This document shows, in pieces, positions 45,640 through 55,298 of a stretch of DNA of 60,628 bases; position 1 is the first letter of the stretch; every line of letters begins with the position of its first letter. The stretch lies in NCBI GenBank assembly GCA_963696325.1, contig CAVOJV010000043.1, positions 1 to 60,628 of the forward strand, written 5' to 3'. The translations under genes were made by a program, and so were the position numbers. The DNA is from CAVOJV01 sp963696325. GTDB taxonomy: Bacteria; Pseudomonadota; Gammaproteobacteria; Competibacterales; Competibacteraceae. The notes beneath the pieces were generated by a model. The model saw nothing but the letters and a program-made list of their open reading frames with translations, was not told the origin of the DNA and made no database searches.

Positions 45640-45662
45640 ACGCCGCCTTCTCGGAGGGGGGA
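45640..45662. repeat. REP-like hairpin between nuoJ and nuoK
   Basis: ccgccttctcggaggggggaa: a short imperfect GC hairpin in the only other sizeable gap of the nuo operon; weaker than the other members of this repeat type. Confidence 0.35.
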
Positions 45663-45699
45663 ATCAGGCATCTCACCGGTGATGCCAAAACCGGCTTTA

Positions 45700-46302
45700 T
45701 CATTTCTTATCGGCAGTCATTTTAATTAGGCGCACGCGATCGTTGCGATTGACGATAACTTGCTTGGCTGGATCCTGATGTTTAGTCTCGACACGCCGCC
45801 GCATGGTCAATGAAATCGCAGCAATGATGGCTACCAAAAGAATGACTGCGGCGATTTCAAACGGATACACGTAGACCGTATAGAGTACACTGCCCAGTTC
45901 CTTGGTATTGCTGTAACCCGCTGGATGGGGGGCCGGTTGACCAAAATACTCCAAGCCGAAAAAGCCAGCGCTAACAACCAGTCCCATCTCAAGCACGATC
46001 ACCAAGGCCACCATCACTCCCACAGGGAGGTAACGGATAAACCCCTCCCGCAGCGGCGCTACGTTGATGTCCAGCATCATGACCACGAACAGGAACAGCA
46101 CCATCACCGCGCCTACGTAGACCAGCACCAGGGTGATGGCTAGAAATTCGGCCTCCAGCAACAACCAGAGGGCGGCGCTGGTGAAAAAGGCCAACACCAG
46201 GAACAACGCGGCATGTACCGGATTGCGCACTGTGATTACTCGTGCCGCGGCGAAGATGAGAATGGCTGCAAACACATAAAAAAGAAACTTTTCAAAGCCC
46301 AT
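45700..46302 (-). CDS. nuoJ: NADH dehydrogenase subunit J
   Basis: 200 aa (E. coli 184). Five membrane segments: FLFYVFAAILIFAAARVITV, HAALFLVLAFFTSAALWLLL, AITLVLVYVGAVMVLFLFVV. A conserved Tyr-rich third segment (VYVGAVMVLFLFVVMMLD) is present. A charged tail (RRRVETKHQDPAKQVIVNRN) follows the last helix. 46 nt after nuoI. Confidence 0.95.
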   Translation of the reverse strand: MGFEKFLFYVFAAILIFAAARVITVRNPVHAALFLVLAFFTSAALWLLLEAEFLAITLVLVYVGAVMVLFLFVVMMLDINVAPLREGFIRYLPVGVMVALVIVLEMGLVVSAGFFGLEYFGQPAPHPAGYSNTKELGSVLYTVYVYPFEIAAVILLVAIIAAISLTMRRRVETKHQDPAKQVIVNRNDRVRLIKMTADKK

Positions 46303-46347
46303 GGCGGACCCGCGGGTTAAAGTTAACTTGGAAACGACCGCCGATGG

Positions 46348-46836
46348 CTACCGATAAGGCGCATCGGCCGCCCGATCGGCGGCAATCTGGGTCTCAAACC
46401 GGTCACCCATTGCGAGGAGCTTGTCCTTGGTCATGATTTGCTCGCCGCGATTCTCAAAGTGATAATCGATAAACCGGGTCTCTACGATGGAATCAACCGG
46501 ACACGCCTCCTCGCAGAAGCCGCAGAAAATACATTTGAATAAGTCAATGTCATAGCGGGTGGTGCGGCGGGTGCCGTCGGCACGCTGCTCGGAATCGATG
46601 GTAATGGCTAGCGCCGGACATACCGCCTCACACAGCTTGCAGGCAATGCAGCGCTCCTCACCGTTCGGATAGCGGCGCAGGGCATGCAGGCCACGGAACC
46701 GGGGCGAATAGGGAGTCCGCTCTTCCGGGTACTGAATCGTGATCTTCCTGGCGAAGAGATGCCTGCCCGTCAGCCGCATACCGAGCAATAACTCCCACAG
46801 CAAGAAGCTTTTGAAATAATGTCGAAGGGCAGCCAT
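46348..46836 (-). CDS. nuoI: NADH dehydrogenase subunit I (two 4Fe-4S clusters)
   Basis: 162 aa (E. coli 180). Two ferredoxin motifs: ERCIACKLCEAVCPALAITI and FKCIFCGFCEEACPVDSIVE. N-terminal amphipathic helix binds the membrane. Holds N6a and N6b of the peripheral arm. 14 nt after nuoH. Confidence 0.96.
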   Translation of the reverse strand: MAALRHYFKSFLLWELLLGMRLTGRHLFARKITIQYPEERTPYSPRFRGLHALRRYPNGEERCIACKLCEAVCPALAITIDSEQRADGTRRTTRYDIDLFKCIFCGFCEEACPVDSIVETRFIDYHFENRGEQIMTKDKLLAMGDRFETQIAADRAADAPYR

Positions 46837-46850
46837 AGAATCTCTCCGCC

Positions 46851-47873
46851 CTAGTCAAACCAGGGGCCAAGGTGTGCCAACACGCCCACGCCCACGACCA
46901 TCAGCCACACCAGCGTGACTGGGATGAACACTTTCCAGCCTAACCGCATGATCTGGTCATAGCGATAACGCGGAAAAGTAGCGCGAAACCAGAGAAACAA
47001 AAACAGAAACACCGAAATCTTCAGAACGAACCACGCTACACCGGGCACGAAAGAGAACAATGCCTCCAGCAACGGAATGCCCTCAAAGGGTGACAGCCAG
47101 CCGCCCAGAAACAACGTGGCGGCCAAGGCGGAAATCAGGATCATGTTGGCATACTCAGCCAGAAAAAAGACCGCGAAAGCCGTACCGGAGTATTCCACAT
47201 GGAAACCGGCGACGATTTCGGATTCGCCTTCGGCTACATCGAAGGGCGCCCGGTTGGTCTCGGCCACGCCCGATATAAAGTACACCACGAACAGCGGCAA
47301 CAAGGGGAGCCAGAACCAGTGCAGCAGGCCACCTTGCTGAGCCCGCACGATATCGCCCAGATTCAGGCTGCCGGCCGCCATCAACACGCCCACCAGAGCA
47401 AACCCCATGGCGATTTCATAGGCCACGATCTGCGCCGCCGAGCGCATGGCCCCTAGAAACGCATACTTGGAATTGGACGCCCAGCCGGCGATGATAACCC
47501 CGTAAACGCCCAGCGACGTCAGGGCCAACAGATACAATAGGCCCGCATCGATGCCGGAGAGTATTACCCCGTCGCCAAAGGGTATAACCGCCCACGCCGC
47601 CAGAGCCGGACCGATCGACAGTATAGGGGCGGTGACAAACAGAAACCGATTGGCGCCCGAGGGGACGACGATTTCCTTGAGCAGCAACTTAAGCACATCA
47701 GCGAAAGGCTGTAACAAGCCCTTGGGACCGACACGGTTGGGACCGATACGGACCTGCATGTAGCCGATGATTTTGCGTTCCGCCAAGGTAAGATACGCGA
47801 CGCTTAATATTAGAGGGACGAGGATCGCTACGATCTTGGCCAGAATCAGAATAAGCGTCTGTAGGTTCTCCAC
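46851..47873 (-). CDS. nuoH: NADH dehydrogenase subunit H
   Basis: 340 aa (E. coli 325). Eight or so membrane segments; quinone-side loops YLTLAERKIIGYMQVRIGPN, RVGPKGLLQPFADVLKLLLK, ETNRAPFDVAEGESEIVAGF with the conserved acidic residues, and ATFPRYRYDQIMRLGWKVFI. Forms the quinone chamber roof with NuoB and NuoD. 109 nt after nuoG. Confidence 0.96.
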   Translation of the reverse strand: MENLQTLILILAKIVAILVPLILSVAYLTLAERKIIGYMQVRIGPNRVGPKGLLQPFADVLKLLLKEIVVPSGANRFLFVTAPILSIGPALAAWAVIPFGDGVILSGIDAGLLYLLALTSLGVYGVIIAGWASNSKYAFLGAMRSAAQIVAYEIAMGFALVGVLMAAGSLNLGDIVRAQQGGLLHWFWLPLLPLFVVYFISGVAETNRAPFDVAEGESEIVAGFHVEYSGTAFAVFFLAEYANMILISALAATLFLGGWLSPFEGIPLLEALFSFVPGVAWFVLKISVFLFLFLWFRATFPRYRYDQIMRLGWKVFIPVTLVWLMVVGVGVLAHLGPWFD

Positions 47874-47982
47874 TTGTCTTTAATCCTGCGGAATGTTTAC
47901 GCGTTGTATCGTTATTTCGGCGCGGGCTTCGCCAGCCTGATTCACTGGCTTGGCCGCACGGCCTTTATGGAATCTGTTAGCT

Positions 47983-50361
47983 TCAGGCTGCACCAACTTC
48001 AATCACGCCAATAGCCGGACCCAAAGTGGCGCTGCCGGCCAAACCGGCGGATACCCAGACACACCCTTTGGGAATGCCTTCGTCCAAAACTAAGGGCAGA
48101 ATGACTTCGTTTCCATTCTGGCGAACCCGCGCCTGTTTAGCCTCAACCAGACCCAGTTCACGGGCCAGATCAGGATGCAGAGTGACCTCTGCCGGACGTG
48201 CTAAAGAGGTCTGTTGCAATGCCTGCGCTCGTCGCACCAAAGCATCCACCGCATAGATGGGCACATCAGCCACCCGCAGCAGACCGGTAACACTTAAAGG
48301 CTTGAAGTCACCGCTGATCTCGACCTGGTTCCGGGGTTCAATACCTTCGCACTGCGTCCAGACTTCTGCAAGCACCTCGGCGGAATCGAGATAATCGAAC
48401 CCGACCAGATCGAATGAATTACCCAGCACCCGTAAAACCTTCCAGGCGGGGCGGGCCTCACCCAAGGGCTTCACGGCACCGTGGAAGCTCTGCCAACGGC
48501 CCTCGGCATTCACATAGGTTCCCGAGGTCTCCGCAAAAGCGGCTATGGGGAGAATCAGGTCCGCGTACTCTTTGATTCTGTTGGAGGCGTAGGCGGTGAG
48601 CGAGACCACGAATTCCGCCGCCTTTATGGCAGCCAGAGCGGTAGCGGAATCCCAGCAATCGAACTCTGGCTCCACCCCCAGCAGCACGTAGGCTTTGCGG
48701 GGTGATTCCAGCATGGCGCGCGCATCAAGACCGACCAGGGAGGCTGGTTTACCGCCTCCAAGCCGATGTGGCAACGCACCTGCCAGCCACCCACCCACCG
48801 CGTTAGCTGCTTCCGGCAGGTAGCCCAGGGTTGCCCCACTCGCCTGGGCCACGAACCCGGCAAGGGCGCGCAATTGCGCAAAAGCGGGTTGGGCAATCGC
48901 TAAATTGCCCAATAAGACTGACGCCTTGGCACTCTTGACCAAATGCTCGGCCATGGCCTGTTCAGTCGCACTGGGTGAGGCCGCCACCAGCGGCTGCAAA
49001 CCGGCCGGGAGCACCTCACTCTTTAGGTCTGCAACCGCCTTGGCCACGCCTGCCAGAGCCGACACCATGGCGGCGGGATCAGCGATCACCTTGGCCGCTA
49101 CCGGGAAGCGGAACTCGAAATCCCGGGGGTTGATAAACATGAGCTTGGCGCCCGCCAGAGCAGCCTTGCGCAGACGATGCCCAGCGAGCGGCTGATCCAT
49201 GCGCACATTGGAGCCCACCAGCAGCGCTGCTTCCAGCTGCTGCAGCGCCTCCAGAGGCTGACCCAACCAGGGGAAAACCGGGGCATTCTCCTGGTCACTG
49301 AAATCGGCCTGGCGCAAGCGGTGGTCGATACTAGCGATCCCCAGACCGCGCGCCAGTTTTTGAGCAAGAAATTGTTCTTCCAGGGTAGCATTCGGGGAGA
49401 CGAGCAGCCCCACGGATTCGGCGCCATGTTCATCGATAATGGCTTTAAGGCCCGCGCTGGCCGCTGCCAGGGCGGCATTCCATTCGACTGCCCGAACCTG
49501 GTTGTCGCCCCCTCTTAGCAGGGGCTGTTGCGCACGGTCAATACTGTAGATGCCCTGATAACTGAACCGGTCGCGATCGGCAAGCCAGGTTTCGTTAAGC
49601 GACTCGTTTTCCCGGGGCACGACGCGCATGACCTTGCCACGGATGGTATGCAGATACAGATTGGAACCAATCGAGTCATGCGGCGCAATCCCGGCATGCT
49701 GAACATATTCCCAGGATCGCCCGGTATAGCGCGAGGGCTTGGCCGTAAGGGCGCCTACCGGACACAGGTCGATAACGTTGCCAGACAGCTCGGAGGCTAT
49801 GGTTTTGGCAACATAGGTGCCGATCTCCATATGCTCGCCACGGCCGGTCGCTCCCAGTTCTCGGTAGCCTGCAATCTCCTCACCGAAGCGGACACACCGG
49901 GTGCAATGGATGCAGCGGGTCATTTCCGTAGCGATGAGGGGACCGACATCCTTATCTTTCACAACACGTTTGCGTTCCACAAAGCGGGACACATCGCTGC
50001 CATAGCCCATGGCCAGGTCCTGCAATTCGCACTCGCCGCCCTGATCGCAAATGGGGCAATCCAAAGGGTGATTGATAAGCAGGAATTCCATGGTGCCTTT
50101 TTGCGCGGCGATAGCCTTGGGTGAATCGGTGTACACCTTCATGCCATCCATGACGGGGGTCGCGCAGGCGGGCAGCGGCTTGGGCGCCCTTTCTACCTCT
50201 ACCAAACACATCCGGCAGTTGGCGGCCACGGACAGTTTTTTGTGATAACAGAAACGAGGAACTGTGATTCCCGCTGCATCGGTCACCTCTATCAGCATCG
50301 CGCCCTTGCGGACCTCCAGCGGGGTGCCGTTGACTTCGATTTTGACCAATTCCTCGCTCAT
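47983..50361 (-). CDS. nuoG: NADH dehydrogenase subunit G (large iron-sulfur subunit)
   Basis: 792 aa from ATG 50361 (ATG 50364 and 50376 also possible); E. coli 908. N-terminal 2Fe-2S domain (PRFCYHKKLSVAANCRMCLV), His-ligated cluster region (HPLDCPICDQGGECELQDLA), 4Fe-4S motif (TRCIHCTRCVRFGEEIAGYR), then a molybdopterin-oxidoreductase-like domain. The extra Cys motif of N7 is not apparent. C-terminal third has LGLVEAKQARVRQNGNEVIL. Peripheral-arm electron transfer. Confidence 0.95.
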   Translation of the reverse strand: MSEELVKIEVNGTPLEVRKGAMLIEVTDAAGITVPRFCYHKKLSVAANCRMCLVEVERAPKPLPACATPVMDGMKVYTDSPKAIAAQKGTMEFLLINHPLDCPICDQGGECELQDLAMGYGSDVSRFVERKRVVKDKDVGPLIATEMTRCIHCTRCVRFGEEIAGYRELGATGRGEHMEIGTYVAKTIASELSGNVIDLCPVGALTAKPSRYTGRSWEYVQHAGIAPHDSIGSNLYLHTIRGKVMRVVPRENESLNETWLADRDRFSYQGIYSIDRAQQPLLRGGDNQVRAVEWNAALAAASAGLKAIIDEHGAESVGLLVSPNATLEEQFLAQKLARGLGIASIDHRLRQADFSDQENAPVFPWLGQPLEALQQLEAALLVGSNVRMDQPLAGHRLRKAALAGAKLMFINPRDFEFRFPVAAKVIADPAAMVSALAGVAKAVADLKSEVLPAGLQPLVAASPSATEQAMAEHLVKSAKASVLLGNLAIAQPAFAQLRALAGFVAQASGATLGYLPEAANAVGGWLAGALPHRLGGGKPASLVGLDARAMLESPRKAYVLLGVEPEFDCWDSATALAAIKAAEFVVSLTAYASNRIKEYADLILPIAAFAETSGTYVNAEGRWQSFHGAVKPLGEARPAWKVLRVLGNSFDLVGFDYLDSAEVLAEVWTQCEGIEPRNQVEISGDFKPLSVTGLLRVADVPIYAVDALVRRAQALQQTSLARPAEVTLHPDLARELGLVEAKQARVRQNGNEVILPLVLDEGIPKGCVWVSAGLAGSATLGPAIGVIEVGAA

Positions 50362-50400
50362 CATCTTACCCAGCAAACCGTGCGTTAACCCAATGTACGT

Positions 50401-51699
50401 TCAGGCGGCTTGCACCGCTCCCAGATTACCAACCATGCTTCGTTTATGCTCGATATAGTAGGCGAATTCGGGGCGAAAGTGCTTGATAAAACTTCTAACT
50501 GGCATCGCTGCCGCATCACCCAAGGCGCAAATGGTATGGCCTTCGATCTTGCTCGCCACACTATCCAAGAGCGGCAAGTCCTTTGGATGACCCTGACCCT
50601 CAACAATACGGGTCAACATCCGATACAGCCAGCCAGTACCTTCACGACAGGGTGTGCACTGACCGCAGGACTCGGAATAATAAAAGCGCGAGATCCGCTG
50701 TAGAACACGCACCATATCCGTGGTCTCGTCCATCACGATTACGGCGCCGGACCCCAGCATGGAGCCGGCACCTTTGGAGATGGAATCGTAGTCCATATTG
50801 ACTTTCAGCATGGCCTCACCCGGCACCACAGGCACCGACGAACCGCCGGGGATCACCGCCTTCAACTGACGGCCGTTGCGCACCCCGCCCGCCATTTTCA
50901 GTAACTCGGCGAAAGGCGTGCCCAGGGAGATCTCGAAATTGCCGGGCTTGTTGACATGTCCCGATACCGAGAAAATCTTTGTGCCACCGGCATTGGGAAT
51001 GCCCAGCTTGGCGAACCAGTCCGCACCGTTGCGTATAATGGAGGGCACCGAGGCCAGGGACTCGGTATTGTTGATGGTAGTCGGTCGCCCGTACAAACCG
51101 AAATTGGCGGGAAACGGCGGTTTAAAACGCGGCTGACCCTTCTTGCCTTCCAGCGACTCCAGTAGCGCTGTTTCTTCGCCACAGATATAGGCACCCGCAC
51201 CCAGGGTTCCATACAGATCGAAATCGATGCCTGAACTCTGGATATTTTTTCCCAGCAGGCCAGCCGCATAGGCTTCCTGCAAGGCTTGCTCGAAGCGCTC
51301 AAAGGGTTCGTCCAGCCATTCGCCGCGCATATAATTGTAACCCACCGTGGCGCCGATGGCGAAGCCTGCAATGGCCATACCCTCTACTAAGGCGTGGGGG
51401 TTGAAACGCAGGATATCGCGGTCCTTGCAGGTGCCGGGTTCAGATTCGTCGGAATTGCAGACAACGTACTTTTGCCCCGGCGCCTTGCGAGGCATGAAGC
51501 TCCATTTCAGACCGGTGGGAAAGCCAGCCCCGCCGCGACCGCGCAACCCGGATTTCTTAACTTCCTCGATCACCTCATCGGGTGTCATGCCACCTGCCAG
51601 AATTTTCCTCCAGGCTTCGTAACCACCCAATTTTACATAGGTCTCCATGGACCGCGGCTGGTCGTGGGCCAGGGTTTGATAACATACCTCGTTAGCCAT
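50401..51699 (-). CDS. nuoF: NADH dehydrogenase subunit F (FMN, NADH site)
   Basis: 432 aa (E. coli 445). NADH- and FMN-binding GLRGRGGAGFPTGLKWSFMP and AYICGEETALLESLEGKKGQ, and the N3 cluster motif SESCGQCTPCREGTGWLYRM with the fourth Cys in HTICALGDAAAMPVRSFI. Entry point of electrons. 6 nt after nuoE. Confidence 0.97.
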   Translation of the reverse strand: MANEVCYQTLAHDQPRSMETYVKLGGYEAWRKILAGGMTPDEVIEEVKKSGLRGRGGAGFPTGLKWSFMPRKAPGQKYVVCNSDESEPGTCKDRDILRFNPHALVEGMAIAGFAIGATVGYNYMRGEWLDEPFERFEQALQEAYAAGLLGKNIQSSGIDFDLYGTLGAGAYICGEETALLESLEGKKGQPRFKPPFPANFGLYGRPTTINNTESLASVPSIIRNGADWFAKLGIPNAGGTKIFSVSGHVNKPGNFEISLGTPFAELLKMAGGVRNGRQLKAVIPGGSSVPVVPGEAMLKVNMDYDSISKGAGSMLGSGAVIVMDETTDMVRVLQRISRFYYSESCGQCTPCREGTGWLYRMLTRIVEGQGHPKDLPLLDSVASKIEGHTICALGDAAAMPVRSFIKHFRPEFAYYIEHKRSMVGNLGAVQAA

Positions 51700-51705
51700 C
51701 CAGCA

Positions 51706-52191
51706 TTACTCCAGGCTATCCAGAATCTGGTCCACCTTTTCAGGGGTCAGATTCTCATAGTAAACGTGATCGACCTGCATCATGGGAGCAAAGGCACAGG
51801 CGGCAAGACACTCTTCTTCCTGTTTCAGATAGAATTTGCCGTCCGCGGTACTCTCGCCAATTTTAATGCCCAGTTTGCTTTGAACATGCCTCACGATCTC
51901 ATCGGAACCGCGTAGCATGCACGAAACGTTGGTGCAAACCGATATGCTGTGGCGCCCCACGGGCTTCAACTCGAACATTGAATAGAAAGACGCGACCTCA
52001 TAGACGGCGATCACCGGCATTTCCAGATAATCCGCCACGGCATCCAGCAGCTCCGTGGTGAGATAGCCGCCGTTATCGTGCTGCACCTCCCGCAAAGCCG
52101 CCAGGACGGCGGACTGCTTGCGATCTGTCGGATATTTGGCAAGCCAATGATCAATCTCTTCCCGAATATGAGCGGATAGCAGGTGACTCAT
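51706..52191 (-). CDS. nuoE: NADH dehydrogenase subunit E (2Fe-2S)
   Basis: 161 aa (E. coli 166). Thioredoxin-like; cluster ligands in HSISVCTNVSCMLRGSDEIV and EECLAACAFAPMMQVDHVYY. Start overlaps the nuoD stop (ATGA), so translation is coupled. Confidence 0.96.
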   Translation of the reverse strand: MSHLLSAHIREEIDHWLAKYPTDRKQSAVLAALREVQHDNGGYLTTELLDAVADYLEMPVIAVYEVASFYSMFELKPVGRHSISVCTNVSCMLRGSDEIVRHVQSKLGIKIGESTADGKFYLKQEEECLAACAFAPMMQVDHVYYENLTPEKVDQILDSLE

Positions 52192-53444
52192 CAGCGATCG
52201 ATCTCCCCGAACACGATATCCTGCGTACCGATGATGGCGACCACGTCGGCGAGCATGTGGCCTTTGGCCATCTCATTAATGGACGACAGATGGGCAAATC
52301 CCGGCGCGCGAATCTTGACGCGGTAAGGTTTATTGGCGCCATCTGAGATCAAGTAACAACCGAACTCACCCTTGGGATGCTCGACGGCAGCGTAGACCTC
52401 GCCTGCCGGCACGCAGTAGCCTTCGGTAAACAACTTGAAGTGATGGATGAGCGCTTCCATGTCCTCCTTCATCTCTTCGCGGCGCGGTGGCGCGATCTTG
52501 TAATCATCAATCATCACTGGACCCGCGTTGGCTTTTAACCAGTCAACACACTGGCGAATAAGCTGATTCGATTGTCGCAGCTCTTCGATGCGCACCAGGT
52601 AACGGTCATAACAATCACCGTTTTGGCCAACCGGAATGTCGAAATCCAGACGGTCATAGACGGCGTAAGTCTGCTTCTTGCGCAAATCCCAGGCAACCCC
52701 GGAGCCGCGCAGCATAGGTCCCGAAAAACCCAACTGCAAGGCACGCTCGGGGGATACCACGCCAATCCCCACAGTGCGCTGCTTCCAGATCCGGTTGTCG
52801 GTCAACAAGGTTTCATACTCATCGACCCGGGCTGGGAAACGCCGGGTAAAATCCTCGATGAAATCCAGCAATGAGCCCCGCCGATTGACGTTGAGATCGT
52901 CGATTTCATGCTGGCTGCGGTATTGCGAAGGTTGATGAAGGGGCATACGACCCGGCAGATCCCGATAGACGCCGCCCGGTCGGTAATAAGTGGCATGCAG
53001 GCGCGCGCCAGAGACGGCCTCATAGCAATCCATCAGGTCCTCACGCTCGCGGAAGGCGTACAGGAACAGCGTCATGGCGCCGATATCCAGGGCGTGCGAT
53101 CCCAACCACAAGAGATGGTTAAGGATGCGGGTGATTTCGTCGAACATGACCCGGATGTATTGGGCCCTGATCGGCGGGGTAACACCCAGCAACTTCTCGA
53201 TGGCCAATACATACCCATGCTCATTGCACAGCATGGACACGTAATCCAGGCGGTCCATATAGCCGATACTCTGATTGAAGGGCTTGCTTTCAGCCAGTTT
53301 TTCGGTACCCCGGTGCAGCAGACCGATGTGCGGATCGGCGCGCTGTATGACCTCGCCATCCATTTCCAGCACCAACCGCAGAACCCCATGGGCAGCCGGA
53401 TGTTGCGGTCCGAAGTTAAGCGTATAGTTGCGAATTTCAGGCAT
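52191..53444 (-). CDS. nuoD: NADH dehydrogenase subunit D (49 kDa type)
   Basis: 417 aa from ATG 53444, where the conserved PEIRNYTLNFGPQHPAAHGV begins. Then GTEKLAESKPFNQSIGYMDR, DYVSMLCNEHGYVLAIEKLL, GVAWDLRKKQTYAVYDRLDF. Lines the quinone site with NuoB. Not fused to NuoC, unlike E. coli. Start lies 8 nt inside nuoC. Confidence 0.97.
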   Translation of the reverse strand: MPEIRNYTLNFGPQHPAAHGVLRLVLEMDGEVIQRADPHIGLLHRGTEKLAESKPFNQSIGYMDRLDYVSMLCNEHGYVLAIEKLLGVTPPIRAQYIRVMFDEITRILNHLLWLGSHALDIGAMTLFLYAFREREDLMDCYEAVSGARLHATYYRPGGVYRDLPGRMPLHQPSQYRSQHEIDDLNVNRRGSLLDFIEDFTRRFPARVDEYETLLTDNRIWKQRTVGIGVVSPERALQLGFSGPMLRGSGVAWDLRKKQTYAVYDRLDFDIPVGQNGDCYDRYLVRIEELRQSNQLIRQCVDWLKANAGPVMIDDYKIAPPRREEMKEDMEALIHHFKLFTEGYCVPAGEVYAAVEHPKGEFGCYLISDGANKPYRVKIRAPGFAHLSSINEMAKGHMLADVVAIIGTQDIVFGEIDR

Positions 53445-54159
53445 CGGTGGAACCCTCTCGGCGAGGCTCGCCCGCATACCGATGATCATCACGGATAACG
53501 CGGGGTACCAGCACTCGCGGCTCGATACTCACCGGCTCATAAACGACGCGCCCGCGCTCGGCGTCGTAACGCATTTCCACATTGCCAATCAGCGGGAAGT
53601 CCTTGCGGAACGGATGGCCAACAAAACCATAATCGGTCAGTATGCGGCGTAAATCTGGGTGGCCTTCAAAAACAATTCCGAACAAGTCAAAGGCTTCCCG
53701 TTCATACCAGTTGGCAGATGCCCAGACAGCGCATACCGAAGCGACCACGGGCAATTCGTCATCCGGCGCAAACACCCGGACTCGCAGGCGTTCATTACGG
53801 GAAATGGACAGCAAGTGGTAAACAACCGCAAACCGGGCTGCATCCGCTTTTTCACCAACGTATTTAAGGGCGGATGCGCCGCGACCAGTGGCGCGCTCCA
53901 CGACACCGCGGCTAAAGCCACTGACCGTGGTTTCATTGGTAGCCCACTCGGTAGCACCATGGGCAGCATAATCCACGCCGCATAGATCCATCAGTTGCTC
54001 AAAGGCAAACTCGTCGCGCAGCGCCGTAAGAAAGACCAGCGCTTTATCGGCCTGTACTTGGATAGTAATTTCTTGCCGGTCGAATTTGCACTCAAGCGAA
54101 TTATCGGTAAAGCGAGATTGAAGCATCTCTATGAGGGGAGGCAGGGCATCATCAGCCAT
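53437..54159 (-). CDS. nuoC: NADH dehydrogenase subunit C (30 kDa type)
   Basis: 240 aa from ATG 54159; the frame to 54336 would run through nuoB. FEQLMDLCGVDYAAHGATEW, VYHLLSISRNERLRVRVFAP, PVVASVCAVWASANWYEREA, FDLFGIVFEGHPDLRRILTD, YGFVGHPFRKDFPL. Binds NuoD in the peripheral arm. The stretch of about 40 residues around SGFSRGVVERATGRGASALK looks like a lineage insertion. Confidence 0.95.
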   Translation of the reverse strand: MADDALPPLIEMLQSRFTDNSLECKFDRQEITIQVQADKALVFLTALRDEFAFEQLMDLCGVDYAAHGATEWATNETTVSGFSRGVVERATGRGASALKYVGEKADAARFAVVYHLLSISRNERLRVRVFAPDDELPVVASVCAVWASANWYEREAFDLFGIVFEGHPDLRRILTDYGFVGHPFRKDFPLIGNVEMRYDAERGRVVYEPVSIEPRVLVPRVIRDDHRYAGEPRREGSTDA

Positions 54160-54169
54160 GGTAATTCTC

Positions 54170-54646
54170 TTAGCGAGCGATGGTATTGGTGCGTTTGATC
54201 TTGTTTTGAAGCTGAATAATTCCATACAACAGTGCCTCGGCGGTAGGCGGACAACCGGGCACATAGATATCAACGGGCACAATACGGTCACAGCCGCGCA
54301 CAACCGCGTAGGAATAGTGGTAATAGCCACCACCATTGGCGCAGGATCCCATGGAAATCACCCATCGGGGCTCAGCCATCTGGTCGTAGACCTTCCGCAA
54401 GGCAGGGGCCATTTTATTGACCAATGTGCCAGCGACAATCATCACATCGGATTGACGGGGACTGGGCCGGAAGATCACCCCGAAGCGGTCCAGATCGTAG
54501 CGGGAGGCACCCGCGTGCATCATCTCCACCGCGCAACACGCAAGACCAAAGGTCATCGGCCACATCGAACCCGTGCGCGCCCAATTGATCAGTTTGTCGG
54601 CCGTAGTCGTTACTACACCTTTCTCGAGAATACCCTCTATTCCCAT
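54170..54646 (-). CDS. nuoB: NADH dehydrogenase subunit B (N2 cluster)
   Basis: 158 aa from ATG 54646, which has aaggag 8 nt before it (54667 also possible). N2 ligands: TFGLACCAVEMMHAGASRYD, ISMGSCANGGGYYHYSYAVV, DIYVPGCPPTAEALLYGIIQ. Final electron step to quinone. Overlaps nuoA by 10 nt. Confidence 0.96.
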   Translation of the reverse strand: MGIEGILEKGVVTTTADKLINWARTGSMWPMTFGLACCAVEMMHAGASRYDLDRFGVIFRPSPRQSDVMIVAGTLVNKMAPALRKVYDQMAEPRWVISMGSCANGGGYYHYSYAVVRGCDRIVPVDIYVPGCPPTAEALLYGIIQLQNKIKRTNTIAR

Positions 54647-54993
54647 TCCAAGGCTCCTTTCTTCCATTCATAAACGAACCCGATAACCAAAATGCCAAGG
54701 AAGACGGCCATTGCCAGAAACCCAAATAGCCCGATGTCATCGAGTACCACAGCCCAGGGGAAAAGAAAGGCGATTTCCAGATCGAAAATAATAAAAAGGA
54801 TAGCTACTAGATAATAGCGGACGTCAAACTTCATGCGGGAGTCTTCAAAAGCCTCGAACCCGCACTCATAAGGGGATAACTTCTCGCTATCTGGATGGCG
54901 CGGCCCAACCGCGAAGCCAATAGAAATCAAGACCGCGCCCACAAGGATGCCGATGACAACAAAAATCAGGATGGGGAGATAATTTTCTAGCAT
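54637..54993 (-). CDS. nuoA: NADH dehydrogenase subunit A
   Basis: 118 aa from ATG 54993 (aagga 9 nt before). Three membrane segments; conserved loop SEKLSPYECGFEAFEDSRMK with the Cys, then FDVRYYLVAILFIIFDLEIA. First gene of the operon; about 103 nt of leader from its promoter. Confidence 0.95.
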   Translation of the reverse strand: MLENYLPILIFVVIGILVGAVLISIGFAVGPRHPDSEKLSPYECGFEAFEDSRMKFDVRYYLVAILFIIFDLEIAFLFPWAVVLDDIGLFGFLAMAVFLGILVIGFVYEWKKGALEWE

Positions 54994-55095
54994 CAATACC
55001 ATTCCTTAGTGCATATAATCAGCGTATATAAAACGCAAAGGAAGCGATGCGACTTTGGATTTTCCAAATTTCAAATAAACTAGAAAATCCTTTTA

Positions 55096-55124
55096 AGATT
55101 AAAATATTTTTCACAAAAAGTCAA
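55096..55124 (-). promoter_or_regulatory. Sigma-70-type promoter for the nuo operon
   Basis: Minus strand: -35 TTGACT (55124-55119) and -10 TAATCT (55101-55096), spaced 17 nt, in an AT-rich gap (55003-55201) between tRNA-Leu and nuoA that holds no gene. Confidence 0.65.
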
Positions 55125-55201
55125 CTGCAACAACCCATAAAAATGATTTATTTTCATAAACTTACATTATTATGGACACTAAAAGACGCTCTGGCATCAT
55201 A

Positions 55202-55286
55202 TGGTACCGATGGCCGGACTCGAACCGGCACGGCTTACGCCACTACCCCCTCAAGATAGCGTGTCTACCAATTCCACCACATCGGC
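55202..55286 (-). tRNA. tRNA-Leu, anticodon GAG
   Basis: 85 nt with encoded CCA. Acceptor gccgatg pairs with catcggt (one G-T pair); anticodon loop cttgagg; long variable arm; T loop ttcgagt. Reads CUC/CUU. Follows secG, as in many gammaproteobacteria. Confidence 0.95.
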
Positions 55287-55298
55287 AAAGATCATAAG

